DNA from: Miscanthus floridulus
Lineage: Eukaryota; Streptophyta; Magnoliopsida; Poales; Poaceae
Length of the DNA: 64,000 nucleotides
Reading direction: 5' to 3'
Assembly: GCF_019320115.1 (NCBI RefSeq)
Contig: NC_089591.1
Span: forward strand, 60,635,907-60,699,906
Shown: piece by piece, positions 32,153-44,220 of the stretch
Numbering within the stretch: position 1 is the first letter of the stretch
Layout of the letters: each line of letters begins with the position of its first letter
The notes under the pieces: generated by a model
The model's database searches: none
Told to the model about the DNA's origin: nothing
The model's input: only the letters and a program-made list of their open reading frames with translations
Made by a program: the position numbers and the translations under genes

Positions 32153-33489
32153 ACTAGATAAATGCCCGTGCATGTGCATTACACGGGAACATGCCTTTTT
32201 TTACACTTGTGTTGACATATTTATAGAATAGAAAACAATAAAAATCTTATCGGACGTGAACACGTAGATTCGGTTTTGGATGACTTGTTTAAGTCATTTT
32301 GATTCACTTTGGCCACTTTTTTTTGGAATTGGTGGCCACCTTTTTTTCTTGAGGAATTGGGCAACTATTTTTTTAATAGACAGAAAGAAATCATTAGTTA
32401 GCACGGTTTCCATTAGTATATATGCCTGTGCGTTGCACTGGGATCATTAATTTTTACATATGTCCATGGCGACACATATAGCTCACCGTGATGAGGCATT
32501 CGGATGGTGATTGCATCTTTTTCTCTCTCTCTCTATATTGATTAACTGATTTCACATGAACAAATTAATGGCCCGTTTGGTAGAGCTCTAGTTCTAACCA
32601 AAACTGTTGCGACTTATATGATGAATCAGTTTTTTTAGCTTCAGCTTGAACTGTTAGAAAATGTTTCATGTTTGGATAAAATAGTTTCTCCTAGTTGTTG
32701 AAACGTGTAAAATGTCCATACTACCATTTTTCCTTTATTTTTTTTCTCTTTTTTATTTTCTCTCTCCACCTTATCACCGCTTCACACACGGCACGACGGA
32801 GCCACGCGTCGCGCCTTCCTTTATCTCTCCAATCTCCACCTTCCTACCTTATGCATGGAGGCGCTGCTTTTCTCTATGCCGGCGCTGCCATCTGGCCACA
32901 TCCCATCCCCGCACCTGCCGTGCTCTGGCCGCCGTCTCTCAGGAGCACGAACACGGCGGAGAGGACCACGAACAGGAGCCCCAGGCCCTGGTGCCAGCGA
33001 TCCCTCCCTAGGAAGTTACTTGCTTGTGCTACTACTCTGCTTCCTTCAAGCGGCGGAGCTTTATCTCTCCAGTCTACACCTTCCTACCTTACGCATGGAG
33101 GCGTTGCTTTTCCCTGGGCCGGTGCTGCCATCCGGCCACATCCCGTCCCTGCACCTGCCGTGGTCTGGCCGCCGTTTCTCAGGAGCACGAACATGGCGGA
33201 GAGGACCACGAACAGGAGGCCCAGGCCCTGGTGCCAGCGATCTCTCCCCAGGAAGTTACTTGCTTGTGCTACTACTCTGCTTCCTTCAAGCGGCAGAGAT
33301 TGCACTCGATTGCGTGGAAGGGAGACGCGACGGGGGAACGGTAGCAGGCGACGCCGCGACAGAGCTTTTTCTTTTTTAAGATTCGGACACGGAGGTTTGA
33401 TGGGGCGCCCATCTCGGACTTTTGATGGGGCGCGCACACGAAAAACTTTGGACGAAACCCATCCGTATATTTTAAGTAGTACTAGATAA
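32153..33489. mobile_element. 1.3-kb insertion flanked by 9-bp direct repeats
   Basis: ACTAGATAA occurs at 32153-32161 and 33481-33489. The inside (32162-33480) begins ATGCCCGTGC, a start common to a grass transposon end. A related word occurs again at 32420-32450. The right half contains two 240-bp tandem units. A 9-bp duplication would suit a Mutator-like element, but I do not see matching terminal inverted repeats. Class uncertain. Confidence 0.5.
32821..33300. repeat. 240-bp tandem duplication, two copies
   Basis: 32821-33060 and 33061-33300 match over nearly the whole length (both begin TTATCTCTCCA and share CAGGAAGTTACTTGCTTGTGC-like wording). 240 is a multiple of 3, so reading frames stay open across both copies. 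A 264-residue open stretch (32695-33489) follows from this and from the GC-rich content, and is not called a gene. It may be captured genomic sequence; I cannot name a source. Confidence 0.85.
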
Positions 33490-33799
33490 GAAAAATCGGA
33501 GCTAGTTACAGTTGATGGCGGTGTTAGTTTTCATCCAACCATGGACTTCTCCTAACTTTTCACAACCTTGGCAGTAGTAATGGGAGTTGACATTTCAGTG
33601 CTCAAAAGGTTTTATTTGTTGGTCAGTAGTAGTTTGTATGATTTCGTGGTGTCATGAATTTTCACTACCCCAAATTTTATATAACAGATTAAGCCTAGCA
33701 TTGGCCAACAGGAAAAAATGCCTTCATAGTCGTGCAAAGTTTTTCCAAAGCTGTATCTATCTGGATGCCTGGTTGACTCAGCTTCTATTCATGCTGCAG

Positions 33800-34300
33800 G
33801 TTTCATTCTGTTATATCATGTGGTGTGTTTTAACCCATAGTTGTGATTGTGAGGGGCACTCAGTAACTAAGTGACATGTAGCCAAGGTCATCAAAATTCG
33901 GACTCGGTGATGCATATGGTCCATCCAGTTAAAGTGGTCTGCCCCCAGGCTGTTTCCCCCAAGCTTGCCAGATATGTGTTCGACAATGTAACAACTGGCA
34001 TTTACAACAGGACATTTTAACCCTGATACGTTCTGCATTGTGACCTTGGTGCAAACAAACGGATCTTTTACCTGTGGGCTGTGCAGTGCCGCTTGGCCAT
34101 GTCATTTGTGTCAAGCTCTGTATCCGGGGTGTGCTTGATTAGACTTACATCTCTAGTATTTTGTATTTGAATCATCATTTACGTTCTGATGCTGATATGG
34201 CATTCTGTTGTTGTCTAGTTTGGATCTGCTAGAGCGTGTTTACCCAGATCAGAATTTCGTTTCCCTTCTTTCATGATGTATCTTTTGCTGTTGTGATTCT
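33800..34300 (+). other. Probable helicase 3' UTR, second part
   Basis: Downstream of the CTGCAG acceptor. Mixed sequence without frame; the end of the transcript is not marked by an obvious signal. An AATAAA-like word is at 34657. Confidence 0.35.
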
Positions 34301-34489
34301 AGTCGAAACCTGACTCTCTACTTACACTTTTCGGATGAAAAGGTCGCACCAGACAAGTACTATAAATGTCTTGCATTTGATTTGAACAGGTAGCTGTTGT
34401 GTCTTGTCTTGGTGATGATAGGCGCCATAAATAATAGATGTTTGGATTTCTGCATTCAAGTGTTTTGAAGGAGGGTAGCGCTGTTGCAG

Positions 34490-34608
34490 CCTGGAATACG
34501 ATTTCCAGTTTAGATTTCCCATACAAACATTAGGAATTATTTTAGTCAGCCTGGAATACGATTTCCAGTTTAATTTCCCATACAAACAGAAGGAATTATT
34601 TTAGTTTT
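34490..34608. repeat. 60-bp tandem duplication
   Basis: GCCTGGAATACGATTTCCAG at 34490 and again at 34549, each followed by about 40 near-identical bases to GGAATTATTTTAGT. The second copy lacks one base. Confidence 0.8.
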
Positions 34609-35094
34609 TGTGGAATGCCTACATGTTTCTTTGTACAGCTCCTTCACAAACATTTAAATAAAGCCAGACCAAAATGACTAGGAACATACACATTGGCTCT
34701 GGTTGATCCGGCTCTCTTATTCACGGAAATAACTGTGTTTTTAACTTAGTACTAGCATATCATTGATTTATTGTAAGACTCAGATAAAATTCCTGTTTAT
34801 GAAGAATTAGTCCCCTTCCAAGAGCGACAAAGCGTGATCCTAGCAACAATTTGGAAGAAGAGGACGTGCGACTCTCCTGACTTCCTGAGCACGCACTGTG
34901 GAAGGCGTGCGGCATGCCATCAAGCGGCGCCGTTCTTCCGTTTTATCCCCGCGTATGGCTGTATTTATCCGCGCGTATGGCAGTATATGCTCTGTCAGCG
35001 CCGTTCTTCCGTTTTATCTGCGCGTGTGCCAGCCCTCCGTCCCAAAGAAAAAAAAGGACTCCATAAAACTAAGGCTCCTATCTAACACGCCAAC
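34609..35094. other. Intergenic, no gene seen
   Basis: Contains a short duplication of GCGCCGTTCTTCCGTTTTAT (34928 and 35000) and an A run (35049-35055). Confidence 0.5.
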
Positions 35095-36058
35095 TGTCAG
35101 TGTTTCGAACCGTCGAATAGTAAATTTGTGTTTGCGCGTCTGACCCAGATGATGTGCTCGGAGGACATAAGGATTTATATTAGTTCGGACGAAATGTCCC
35201 TACATCCAGTTTGAGCATGCTCGTGTTACCGGCACTTGCTTATAGTAGAGGTTACAAATGAGCGAGAGAGAAGGTCCCAAGTCTATGATGAAAAGATCGA
35301 ATGGAGTTGAGTCTAGTTGAACTCAGTTTCTTTCAGCGTTGAGCCATTTCCTTCGTGGGCGTCCTGCTTCTCCTTTTATAGTTGAGGGGGAAGGTGCAGG
35401 TTACACGAGAGAAAGAGAGACAGAAAAGCGAGGAGGAGGAAGGCCTCCAGGGTCGCGGCGCTCTTCATCTCCTTTACGCAGGTCCTGCCGGTCCTGTAGA
35501 TGATGACGGGGACGTCTCCATGTCGCGACCCTGTTCATCACTGGCGCTATATGTGGACGTCGTCAGTCTGTCGTGGCGCTCCATTCCGTTCCGGCGAGCG
35601 GCATGGTTAGCAGATACCCCCGTCGGAAGTGGTACGAGGATTAGGTAGCATAGCACTGGCACGCCTGACACTGTTGGTGACGTGAGTCCTTAGGTATGGC
35701 CCGTCGTTGCCACGGGTCTCGTCAGAAGTTTGACCCTTCGTTCGTACTCTTAGACCCGTAGTGGTTGGAGGCGGTACGGACCCCCTTCGGGCGAGGCAGA
35801 ATCCACCTTCGAGGGATATGGCGAGGCGAAGTCCGTGCCGTCGGGGTCGGGCGGAGCCCGCGCCGTCGGGGTCGAGCGACACATAGCCCGCGCCCTCAGG
35901 GTCGGGCGACACGGAGCCTGCGCCCTCGGGGTCGGACGGGACAACCCGTACCTTCGGGGTCGGACAAAGCCAAAATACGCTCTTGACCATCCGGGTGAGT
36001 TAGCGTTTGCAGCTATCAGCTTCCTTCTTCTAGGTATCCCTAATACAGATACCCGACA
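35095..36058 (-). mobile_element. Gypsy 3' LTR (minus orientation)
   Basis: 964 bases with TGTC...GACA ends. On the minus strand it begins TGTCGGGTATCTG, preceded by the polypurine tract at 36059-36072, so it is the 3' LTR of an element whose inside lies to the right. The 5' LTR is not in the window. Internal 30-bp repeats are listed separately. Confidence 0.7.
35829..35971. repeat. About 30-bp GC-rich tandem repeats in LTR
   Basis: Four to five units around TCGGGGTCGG(G/A)CG with period 26-30 bases, imperfect. The minus-strand LTR region therefore is GC-rich; it may affect transcription, which is inferred. Confidence 0.7.
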
Positions 36059-36072
36059 ATAGCCCCCGAGCC
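36059..36072 (-). other. Polypurine tract
   Basis: On the minus strand, AGGCTCGGGGGCTAT directly before the LTR. Sets the orientation of this element as minus. Confidence 0.65.
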
Positions 36073-37119
36073 TACAGAGGAATAGGATACTCCTTTGAAG
36101 GCTTTTTTCAGACGAAAAGATTCTAAGGGTCTTGATCTCCCTTTGCGAGCCGCGGGATGTCTTGGTAGGGCCGCGATTCCATTCCACTGCGTTCAGATTC
36201 TTCGGGAGCATGCAACTGCGGGATTCGGGGGGTCGGAAAAGATCTCTCTTGATTTTGATCCCTCCCTAGGATTTGATCGATCCGCCATTGTCATGCGACT
36301 GCGTATTCGGTCTCCTTATGAGTCCAACTTCCCCCGAGCCCCTACGCCTAGCAAGGGTCCAGTCGAAGGGTCAACTCGTCTTGCGTTCGTCCTCCCTCAA
36401 GCGTTTTTTGATAAAACGGAGGGGTTGAGCCGTGCCATGTTTTCCTCGATGGACGAATCATGGTGCTCGGTGAGCTGTTAACGGGCTAGTCCGAGTGGGG
36501 CCCTGGCTTCCTGTTCATGGGGGTTCGGCATGGGTCAGCTAGTGATCGACTCTAGATTTCTAACGGCTAGTCCATATAGTTCTCGGGTCTGTTCGACCGG
36601 TCCCAAGGGCTCGTTGCCTTTCTTTGAGGAAAAACCATGGACCGTCCACTGGCCAAGACTCAAACATGGGTCGGGATGCCCGTGGCGCTTGTGCGTCCGG
36701 GTGCTGGCCACTAGCAGGCCCATCCTTAACCACCCCTCACTCTAAAGGTGCCCCGGAGCGATTGTGAACCCATTGATGGACCAACATTTGAACTCCTAGG
36801 CCTTAATGGCCATGGGAGCGTTTTCAACTTCGTATCCCTCCTTACCTGTGGTGTTTTTTTGGCCCATCGAAGGGTGGCCGGGGGTGGCGTGCACATGACT
36901 TCCGGAGAGGTGAAGTGACAAGGCGCGGTAGGCGTGTCGATCGAGGTAGATGGTTCGCCTCTCGCTCCACCTTCCCCTATAACTAGGGGTCTTTCCCTTT
37001 GTATTTGATGCACCTAACCGCAGCCTCATCCTCTCCGCTTCTCCACCACAAGCGCTCGGATCTCTTGCTCTCGCTCTTCCATCGCCAGTGAAGTTCTCGT
37101 TCCTCTACCCTTGCTTTCC
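36073..37119. other. Gypsy 3' spacer and promoter region of the antisense gene
   Basis: No conserved frame. CTATAACTAGGGG at about 36977, with a start-like context and pyrimidine-rich leader up to 37119, would be a promoter for the + strand gene at 37120. Confidence 0.45.
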
Positions 37120-38728
37120 ATGGAGTCATGGTATCGCTTCGATGTCACCCACGTGCGCATGGAGGGCCTCATCAAGCGTGGTCTTCTCTGTGGGAGAACC
37201 GAGGCGGTGGAGTGGCTCGTGGCCGGTCGTGAGGAGGTGTCGGCGCCACTTGACGCTACGTCGTATCCTTCGCGCCCTTCCACGAGTGTGGACTCACGAT
37301 TCCTCCCCACCCATTCCTCCGATGACTGCTGCCCACTACCAGATCGAGTTGTAGCACCTGAATCCCAATGGGATCCAGCACATCAAGGCCTTCATCGCGC
37401 TGTGTGAAGGGTATCTAGGGATCGAACCCCACTTCGAGCTATGGAGGTACTTCTTCTCTGTCTCCCTGCACAAGAAAAGGGAGAGAAGTGGGGACCTATC
37501 GGTGCCGATGGGATACGTAGGTATCCACCTCTGGGGCCACCGGTCCGCCGAGTACATGACCTGTCCGCTATTGAGGTCCAACAAGGGATGGCACGCGCTT
37601 TGGTTCTACGTGAAGAACGCCGTCGCCGCCCCCTTGCTGGACTTCACCGGATGCCTAATCGAAGAGGCGCCGCCGGTGTGGGGGTGGGGACCTCCTGAGA
37701 AGGAAAAGAAGAGGCTCTACGACCTCCTAGACGCCATCGCGCTCCTGAAGAACCATGGTCTTCGTGGGGCCGGTGTCATCGGGACGTATCATGCGAGGAG
37801 GGTGGCGCGCGCCCTCCCACTATATGGGATGACGCTTGGCGCGTAGCTTGATGGGACGATGCTTGCCTAGGGGTTGCTCCACGACAGCCAGGTCACGCAG
37901 CGCATCATGGAGCGATGGAGGAGTCTGACACCGTGTTCTTGATCCCGAAACATCCCATGATGTGGCCGGATGCGGGCTTCGTCGAGCAGCTGGCGGGGTT
38001 GGGCTTTTGGGCCTCCATCGCGCCGTTGCCAGAGCACGTGACCGTGAGGGCTGTGAACCACGCCACAGATGAGAAGAGGAAGAAAAAGAAGGATGAGGAG
38101 AAGGTGAAGCGACGGGCGAAGGAGCGGGTGGAGCTAGATCGAGGAAGGCGGCGGCATGGTTCGGAGGAGGAAGAAGGAGAAGAAGAAGAGGGAGGCGACG
38201 GTTCTGAGTTGCCTGTCCAATGGGATGAGCTAGGAGGTGGGGAAGAGGACTCATCTTTGCCATGGGTGTGGCCCTTCTCGTGGCATACCCTAGGGCAGGA
38301 GGGGGAGGATGTGCCCCTAGAGTTGGTAGAATCAGGCTGCTCTGCTCCATCCAGGCCTTCCAAGGCACCCCTAGAGTCAGTGGGATCTGCCCGCTCCACT
38401 CTGTCCGGGTCTTCCAAGCAGAGGGAAGGCTCGAAATGGCAACGTGCCAATGAGGTACGGCCGGGGTCGAGCGAGCCGACCTCAAAACATCACCGTCTAG
38501 TGGCGTCGAGGTGAGTTATGAATTTCTTCGCTCCTTCGCTCTAACGAATTTTTGTCGTAAACTGACCGTCATGTCCTTCACAGCATTGGAGGACATGGGA
38601 CTCTCCTGAGGCTTGCACTGAAGAAGAGCCTCGCCCTCTGCCAGATGCGCTAGGAGCTGGTTGGTGTTATGCCCGAGGTGAGCAGGAGTGGCACCGGGGC
38701 GGCCGCGGCATCGACTGGAGGGGCATAG
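37120..38728 (+). pseudogene. PF04195-type antisense gene, spliced
   Basis: ATG at 37120 opens MESWYRFDVTHVRMEGLIKRGLL. After a frame change near 37345 the reading goes on with HLNPNGIQHIKAFIALCEGYLGIEPHFELWRYFF, the conserved part of PF04195-type proteins, then KNHGLRGAGVIGTYHARRV. A further frame follows (MEESDTVFLIPKHPMMWPDAG, 37915) and leads to a Lys/Arg-rich then Glu-rich stretch and a low-complexity tail. A donor GAG|GTGAGT at 38510 and acceptor TTCACAG at 38583 predict a second exon (LGGHGTLLRLALKKS...). TAG replaces Gln at 37352. The stop is within a few bases of the next insertion. The gene lies antisense to its minus-strand element. Function unknown. Confidence 0.65.
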
Positions 38729-41700
38729 TGTAACACCCTCGGTGTTACACCCTAACAACCTACTTAACCTTGTCATGAGCATCATGTTTATGTGATAATG
38801 CATGTGATAAAGTGTGTAGATAAATTTCTTGTAACCTAAAATGAATAATAAAAATGCTAAATGAAAGTTGATTCAATAGCTATGTATATCAAGTACGGTT
38901 GAAAACAAAATTTTATTGAGCAAAAATATTATAGAACATATGTGTGGTACCTAAATAAAGTTGGAAGTACAAACTTTGTAGACGACAATGCAACTCTTGT
39001 CTTAGAAAAATAATATTGCTAACTAGTATTTTTAATAGCTTAGAAATGGAACTTAAAATCAAATTCAGCCCAAAACAACAAATTCTTGTATGAAAACAGT
39101 GTGACAATGCAATGTTGGTGAATTAATTCTAAAAATCTAGCTAAAGGTCAATGCTGTGTTTTTGCTCCTCATGGTAGACTAATGTATCATCTTTAGCATC
39201 ATCGAGGTAGTTTAGCTTCAACTGTGTTAGGTTAGTTTTTAGACGCGCTTTAAAATTCATGCATGTCACATGCCTGGCCTGTGTGCACTGTCACCTTGCA
39301 CGGCCGCTCAACGTCGCACGTTGGCCGCGTCCCGCGCACCTCGATGCTAAGCCCGATCGGCCTGTCTGTCCGTGGGTTGGCCGTGGCCAGCCCTAGCGAG
39401 CCGCTGTCATTGCCCTACAGCTGCTGGCCACCGCACTGCTGCCCCACCTCGTTGCCACGCTGCTACCACCACTGTCGCCCCTCTTGCCTACACGTGTGTA
39501 GGCTTGTCCTAGCTACCCACTGTCGTCGCCTCACCATCGCGTCCACGCCCCTATAGCTCTGCGTCGCTGCGTGGCCCTATCCGTTGGTGCTGCCACGGTC
39601 GCGTGTGCACATGGAATCCTCGCTGCCTAGCCCATGGCCATGCTCACAGCCACGGCGTTCCCATGTGCGCCCATGCCACCGCGACAGCCGTACCCCCTAG
39701 CAGCCATCGTCTTTAACTACGTCGTGTCGAGCACAGGCTGACCTCCCTCCCCTCCTTGTCATTTTTACCCCCACGCGACGCCGTTCATTAAACCCATCAG
39801 GGAAAGGTCACCATTGCTCGATTCATCATGCCTCTGGCTCTGCCATTAACCCCCTTAGCCATCCGACCCGATCCCGCCTTGAATCGAGCCCGGCCAAGCT
39901 CCAATTTGGTGGTTTCCTCGCCGCTGAGCCGTTAAGGCCACGTTTGGCTGACACGAGTGGTAGCTCCCCACAAGGTTGTTAGAGGCCAGCCTAGCTAAGC
40001 CATTAGCTTCGCCTCAATTTCCTCTGCAACCTGCGCACCTCAGCCAAACCGCTACCGTTACCTCGACGCCACTGACGCGGTCGTGCCATCGCGGAGCGCT
40101 GCCGTACCGTTTGGTCACACGTGGCCAGCTTTGCTCGAACCGCCTCTGACCTAACCCCTTCTTCTAAGTCCGTGGTGAGTCCCTGATGCTTGCTCGCTAT
40201 CTCTACTGCCCCGATAGCACCATGGCTACACATCACCGCGCGTTGGCCCGTAGGTGAGCATCGGCCCTTGAGATGCGCCGTAGGGGTCCCTAGTTGGCCA
40301 GCGTAGCTGATTAGTGCCTGTCAATGCCGCACCGGTGAGCGTGGGGATGTCAGGGACCATTCCGTTTTGAAGACAGGTTGATGCGAGGGCTTTCATGCAT
40401 AAGCGTTGTATGTAGAAATAGTGCGCAAAGTGGTTGCGTTAATATCAGATAGCATGGGGACGTTCCTACAAAAGCAGCAGCGCGCATGGGCTTCCCTATC
40501 GTGGCCCACCTCATGTGTGGGCCACGCCCGCGTGGGCCGCGCGTTTGTGGGCCACGCGGTTGGATTTGTTTTTCTTTTTCTTAAGGAATTAGTAATAGTT
40601 TTCTATTTCAATTTCTGAGCTAGATTTCTATAATTAATATAAAATCGTATAGGTGTCTAAAAATTGTGAAATTAATTTTGTTAGGTTCCTAAAATTATTA
40701 TCTATTTGTTGGTATAGTTAGTTCATACATATCTGTGTTGGTAGTAAGGTTTATTAAATCGCTTGAAAGTGCTTAATATTATTAGGGTAATTATTGTAGG
40801 AATTTTTGTGGTAAATTAGCGATAGCTTTAATCCTAAAATTTTTATAGTAGCTACATTGTATTATTATGTGCTTACTGTAATTTTTGTAGCCCTAAGTAG
40901 CTTATTTATTAGGGTACCCAAATATCCATTAAACCTTAATATGAATAAAAGAAGAGTATTGACTTATGAAATAAAGCACTTGTTAGGGTGAGCTTGACAC
41001 TTGATTTGATAGAGCTGATGGTTAGCTTAGTATCTTAAATATTAGAGCTAGCTTGTTAGTATAGTCTATGTGTTCTTATTTTAAGAGTTGTTGTTGTTTA
41101 AATATTAAATTATTACATTATCATCGCATGCATATAGAGAATGAGTTGGCGGAGATTGTGACCACCGGTGAGCATGAGTTTGAGGAGATTGTCGAGGTGT
41201 ACGAGGAGGAGATTCTTGTGCAGGAGGAGGTCCTAGAGCCACCACTAACTGAAGCAGTTGACACCGTGCCTGCCCAAGGCAAGCCCGGTGCATAACCCCT
41301 ATTTTTCGTATACACCGTATATATATGTGTTGTGTATTTACATTGCAGGAGTTTTATGGAAACCACATGCATATATATATATGCTAAGAGTCTTACTAGT
41401 GTAGGTTTGAGTAGCTGCTATGCTTAGGTTGTCGGTGGCATGAGTAACATGTCGTTACTCACAATAGGTGATTACTATTGCTCTCATAATAAAACGATGA
41501 AAAGAAAAGGGAGACTAGGCAAGGATATGGTATGGGTATCGGTGGGTGTAATAAGTTGCATCCCACAGCCATGGGGCTTAGCTTTGTTACACTATTTTTC
41601 CCTATCCATGTCGATTGAGGACTGTCTGTTGCTGTGGATGGTAGTCAGGTCATAGACTTATTATCCTAAGCACATGCTTGCTTATGGGAGTGGTAAGGCT

Positions 41701-42604
41701 CGTTGCACTCTTGTCATGGATTCTGACTCTTTCCGGATCAACTGATTGAAGGCAGAGAAAGGTGGAGGTCTAAGCACCATACTGAGACCGGGTCTCAAGT
41801 GTGGGGGCTTGGAGTCCAAGTTTGGATGGGGACCTGGACCCCTCGATAGGAGTGGAATGGTTGATCTCGTTTGTGCCTAGGGTACGAACGGGGCATGTAT
41901 TTCAGGGTACCCAGCTGGGATACATTGGTTCATGAATCACTTTTTCTGTGAGATGGTATGACTTGGCTATGGTCTAGTACCATAGTAAGAACTAGAAGAT
42001 GAAAGGTGGTAAAATGGTTTTGATCGCTCAACTCTTGCTTGAAAGTAGAATAGGTGCTTACCTACAATGGTTAGCTAATAAAGTAATCATGACTTCTAAT
42101 AAAACTTGTCCTTAAGGACGCACTATTAGTAATACTTTTAGCAAACAAAAGAAAACAACAAACCATATTGCCCATCATATCCTTGAGAGTTGAAAAAATA
42201 TTTCTACTAGTCGGGTAAGTCTTATGAGTACATTATGTAATCAGGGTTTATTTTACCCTGTTGCAGGTGCATCTTGAGGAATTAGCTCTTGTGTGGAGGA
42301 TTCTTCTGGTGGGCATAGATGGATCCATGTATCATTTTCGCTAGATAATTATTACATTCCGCTATTTAATTATCGCACTCTAAACTCTGGTATTGTAATA
42401 AATAATTTATAAGACTCTATATTGTATAAAATGGACTAAGTATTGTAAGCTCGTACTCATTATTGGATCCTAGATTTAAAACGTGGATTATTTCAAGTTC
42501 TCCCTTTAGGGTGTGCTCGGCGGAACTGCTCGTTTTAGCCCATTTTTGGGACGCTTAGTGTCTAGTGGAATACTAGCACCTCTAAAAGTGTGTTATTCTA
42601 GACA
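38729..42604 (+). mobile_element. Tekay/Del-like chromovirus 5' LTR, very long
   Basis: Starts TGTAACACCCTCGGTGTTAC. It runs about 3.9 kb to a point just before a tRNA-iMet type primer-binding site at 42617. Chromovirus LTRs of the Tekay/Del lineage begin TGTAACACC and are 3-4 kb long, which fits. No genes lie within. The left flank GCATAG is the end of the antisense ORF it interrupts. The 3' end is placed within about 10 bases. Confidence 0.6.
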
Positions 42605-42616
42605 GTTCTGCCATAG

Positions 42617-42629
42617 TAGGTATCAGAGT
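42617..42629 (+). other. Primer-binding site (tRNA-iMet, one change)
   Basis: TAGGTATCAGAGT resembles TGGTATCAGAGCC. Marks the start of the internal region of the Tekay-like element. Confidence 0.6.
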
Positions 42630-43109
42630 TGATAATGAGTATACGAGTTTAAGAACTCTTTTCAAAAACTTAAAAATTTGACCAGCAAAAGCTTTGTGAA
42701 AAATAAGATGCGATAAATTACAGTAAATAAGTATAGGCCCTAGCAATATGGTCTATCTTGGATAGTGGCCCTAGTTTTATCTAATCAATTTCTACAGGTA
42801 CACTAACTTACGCTATGTAAGAATCGTTTAGCATCTGAGAAGTGAGTGTGCGCTGTGCCAAAATTTTATGCGAATGCCGCTATATTCTGGCTTGAGTGAA
42901 TGAATAGGTCGATGCATGCATCATGAAGAAAGAATCTTGCTTAAGCTAAACTCCCCCACACGTATAATTTTTGGGCAGTGAATTGATAGGATAATAAATA
43001 AGAAGAGATGCTTTAACTCTTAATGATAAGTTTTAGCATGCAACAACTTAGCGGGCCTTATTATCTCTCTAGCCTTTTGTTTCTAAATATGGAGGCCTTG
43101 TCCCTAACA
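42630..43109 (+). other. Tekay-like leader (internal), no gene seen
   Basis: Long noncoding leader up to the target site of the next element. It continues at 57618 on the other side. Confidence 0.5.
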
Positions 43110-43114
43110 ATGGG

Positions 43115-43585
43115 TGTCAACGAAAATATGGTCGGCAGTCTACCTAGGGGTATGCCCAAGGTAGTAGATTATCGGCAGACATGTGCGCTAGCTACGAACA
43201 AGATGGTGACGCAAGACAGACATGAGGTTTTATCCAAGTTCGACCGCCGAGAGGGCGTAATACCTACGTCCTGCGTCTGATTGTATTATTGTATGTAAAT
43301 AAGATGATTTTCGAGAGGGGTCCCCTACTCGCCTTATATAGTCTGGGGGGCAGGGTTACAGATCTGAAAACTAATCCTAACCAGTTACAATTACCATAGG
43401 TGGCCAGAGAAGGATTCCTATTCTAACTGACCAGGATCTTGCTTGATCTCCAAGTCTGCCTTGATTCCTTGCACGGGACTTCGAGCAGATCAGCTGGGCC
43501 ATGTGTCGTCTTCTAGTGGGCCGGACCCCCTGGTCTAGGTCGGCCCAAACCTAGCCGTAAGGGTATAGGGGTTAGTACCCCCACA
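43115..43585 (-). repeat. 3' LTR of the Tat element
   Basis: TGTCAACGAAAAT at the left to CCCCCACA at the right, so the minus strand starts TGTGGGGGTA. TATA-like CCTTATATAGTC is near 43334 (read on the + strand, reversed in the LTR sense). Matches 57143-57612 closely. Confidence 0.9.
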
Positions 43586-44190
43586 GCTAGTCCTCGAGCA
43601 CCATGTATTATGTTGCGACACGCCGTTTGATCTTCTTCAGCTAATGCGGTCTGTCTTCATGTCATCTCCAACTGGTTGAAACATTGACCAAGCAAATGTG
43701 CTAGTATTCTGGTCGGCACAGAGAGCAGTAGACCACGATTATAGCCAAAGATTCTGGTTGTCCGAAGAATGCATGGTGCTCTAAAGAAAAAAGAAAAAGA
43801 TTTCTTTCCTGATCAAGTGTGCCCACTTGTATTTCAGAAAAGAAATGTAAGTGACCCTTGTACAGTAGTAGTTATGGCCAACAGTCAGAGCGTAGGGGTC
43901 GATACAATAAGCACATTCATGCAAGGTGAAGTGTGCCCACTTAGTCTCAGAGCCTGGTAGTAGGTGACATAGACACGTGGTGCCAGGGTCTAAAAAGAAT
44001 TCCTAGTTAAGTTGAGAATCCAATCGTCGTACGAGCGATACGAGCTGTACCGTTAGGTGCATCATATCGATGTAGTCCCCAAGCTTGCTGGAAGGCGAGG
44101 TATCAGCCTTGTAGCAAGGTCTAAGTGAGAAAAAAATAAATGCCTCTCAACTGTATGTGAGTATAAATCACATGTAGCCTAGGAGAGCGG
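43586..44190. other. 3' spacer beside the LTR, no gene seen
   Basis: CAGCTAGTCCTCGAGCA at its left is the polypurine tract read on the minus strand. Nothing else recognised. Confidence 0.45.
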
Positions 44191-44220
44191 TCCCTGAGCA
44201 ATGGTCGGAGAGTGGTCGGG

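Larger units (their letters stand above)
32128..33799 (+). other. Probable 3' UTR intron
   Basis: GTATG at 32128 and ATGCTGCAG at 33799. It contains an insertion of about 1.3 kb flanked by a 9-bp direct repeat. Splicing here is inferred from consensus sites and not tested. If the transcript ends earlier, this is downstream sequence. Confidence 0.4.

Noticed and set aside
32695..33489. A 264-residue open frame on the + strand
   Set aside because: It spans two 240-bp tandem units and is open in other phases too. I cannot assign a start or family, and it sits in an insertion.
37820..38485. 221-residue minus-strand frame
   Set aside because: Ser/Pro-rich mirror of the charged + strand antisense gene; codon bias and motifs support the + strand.
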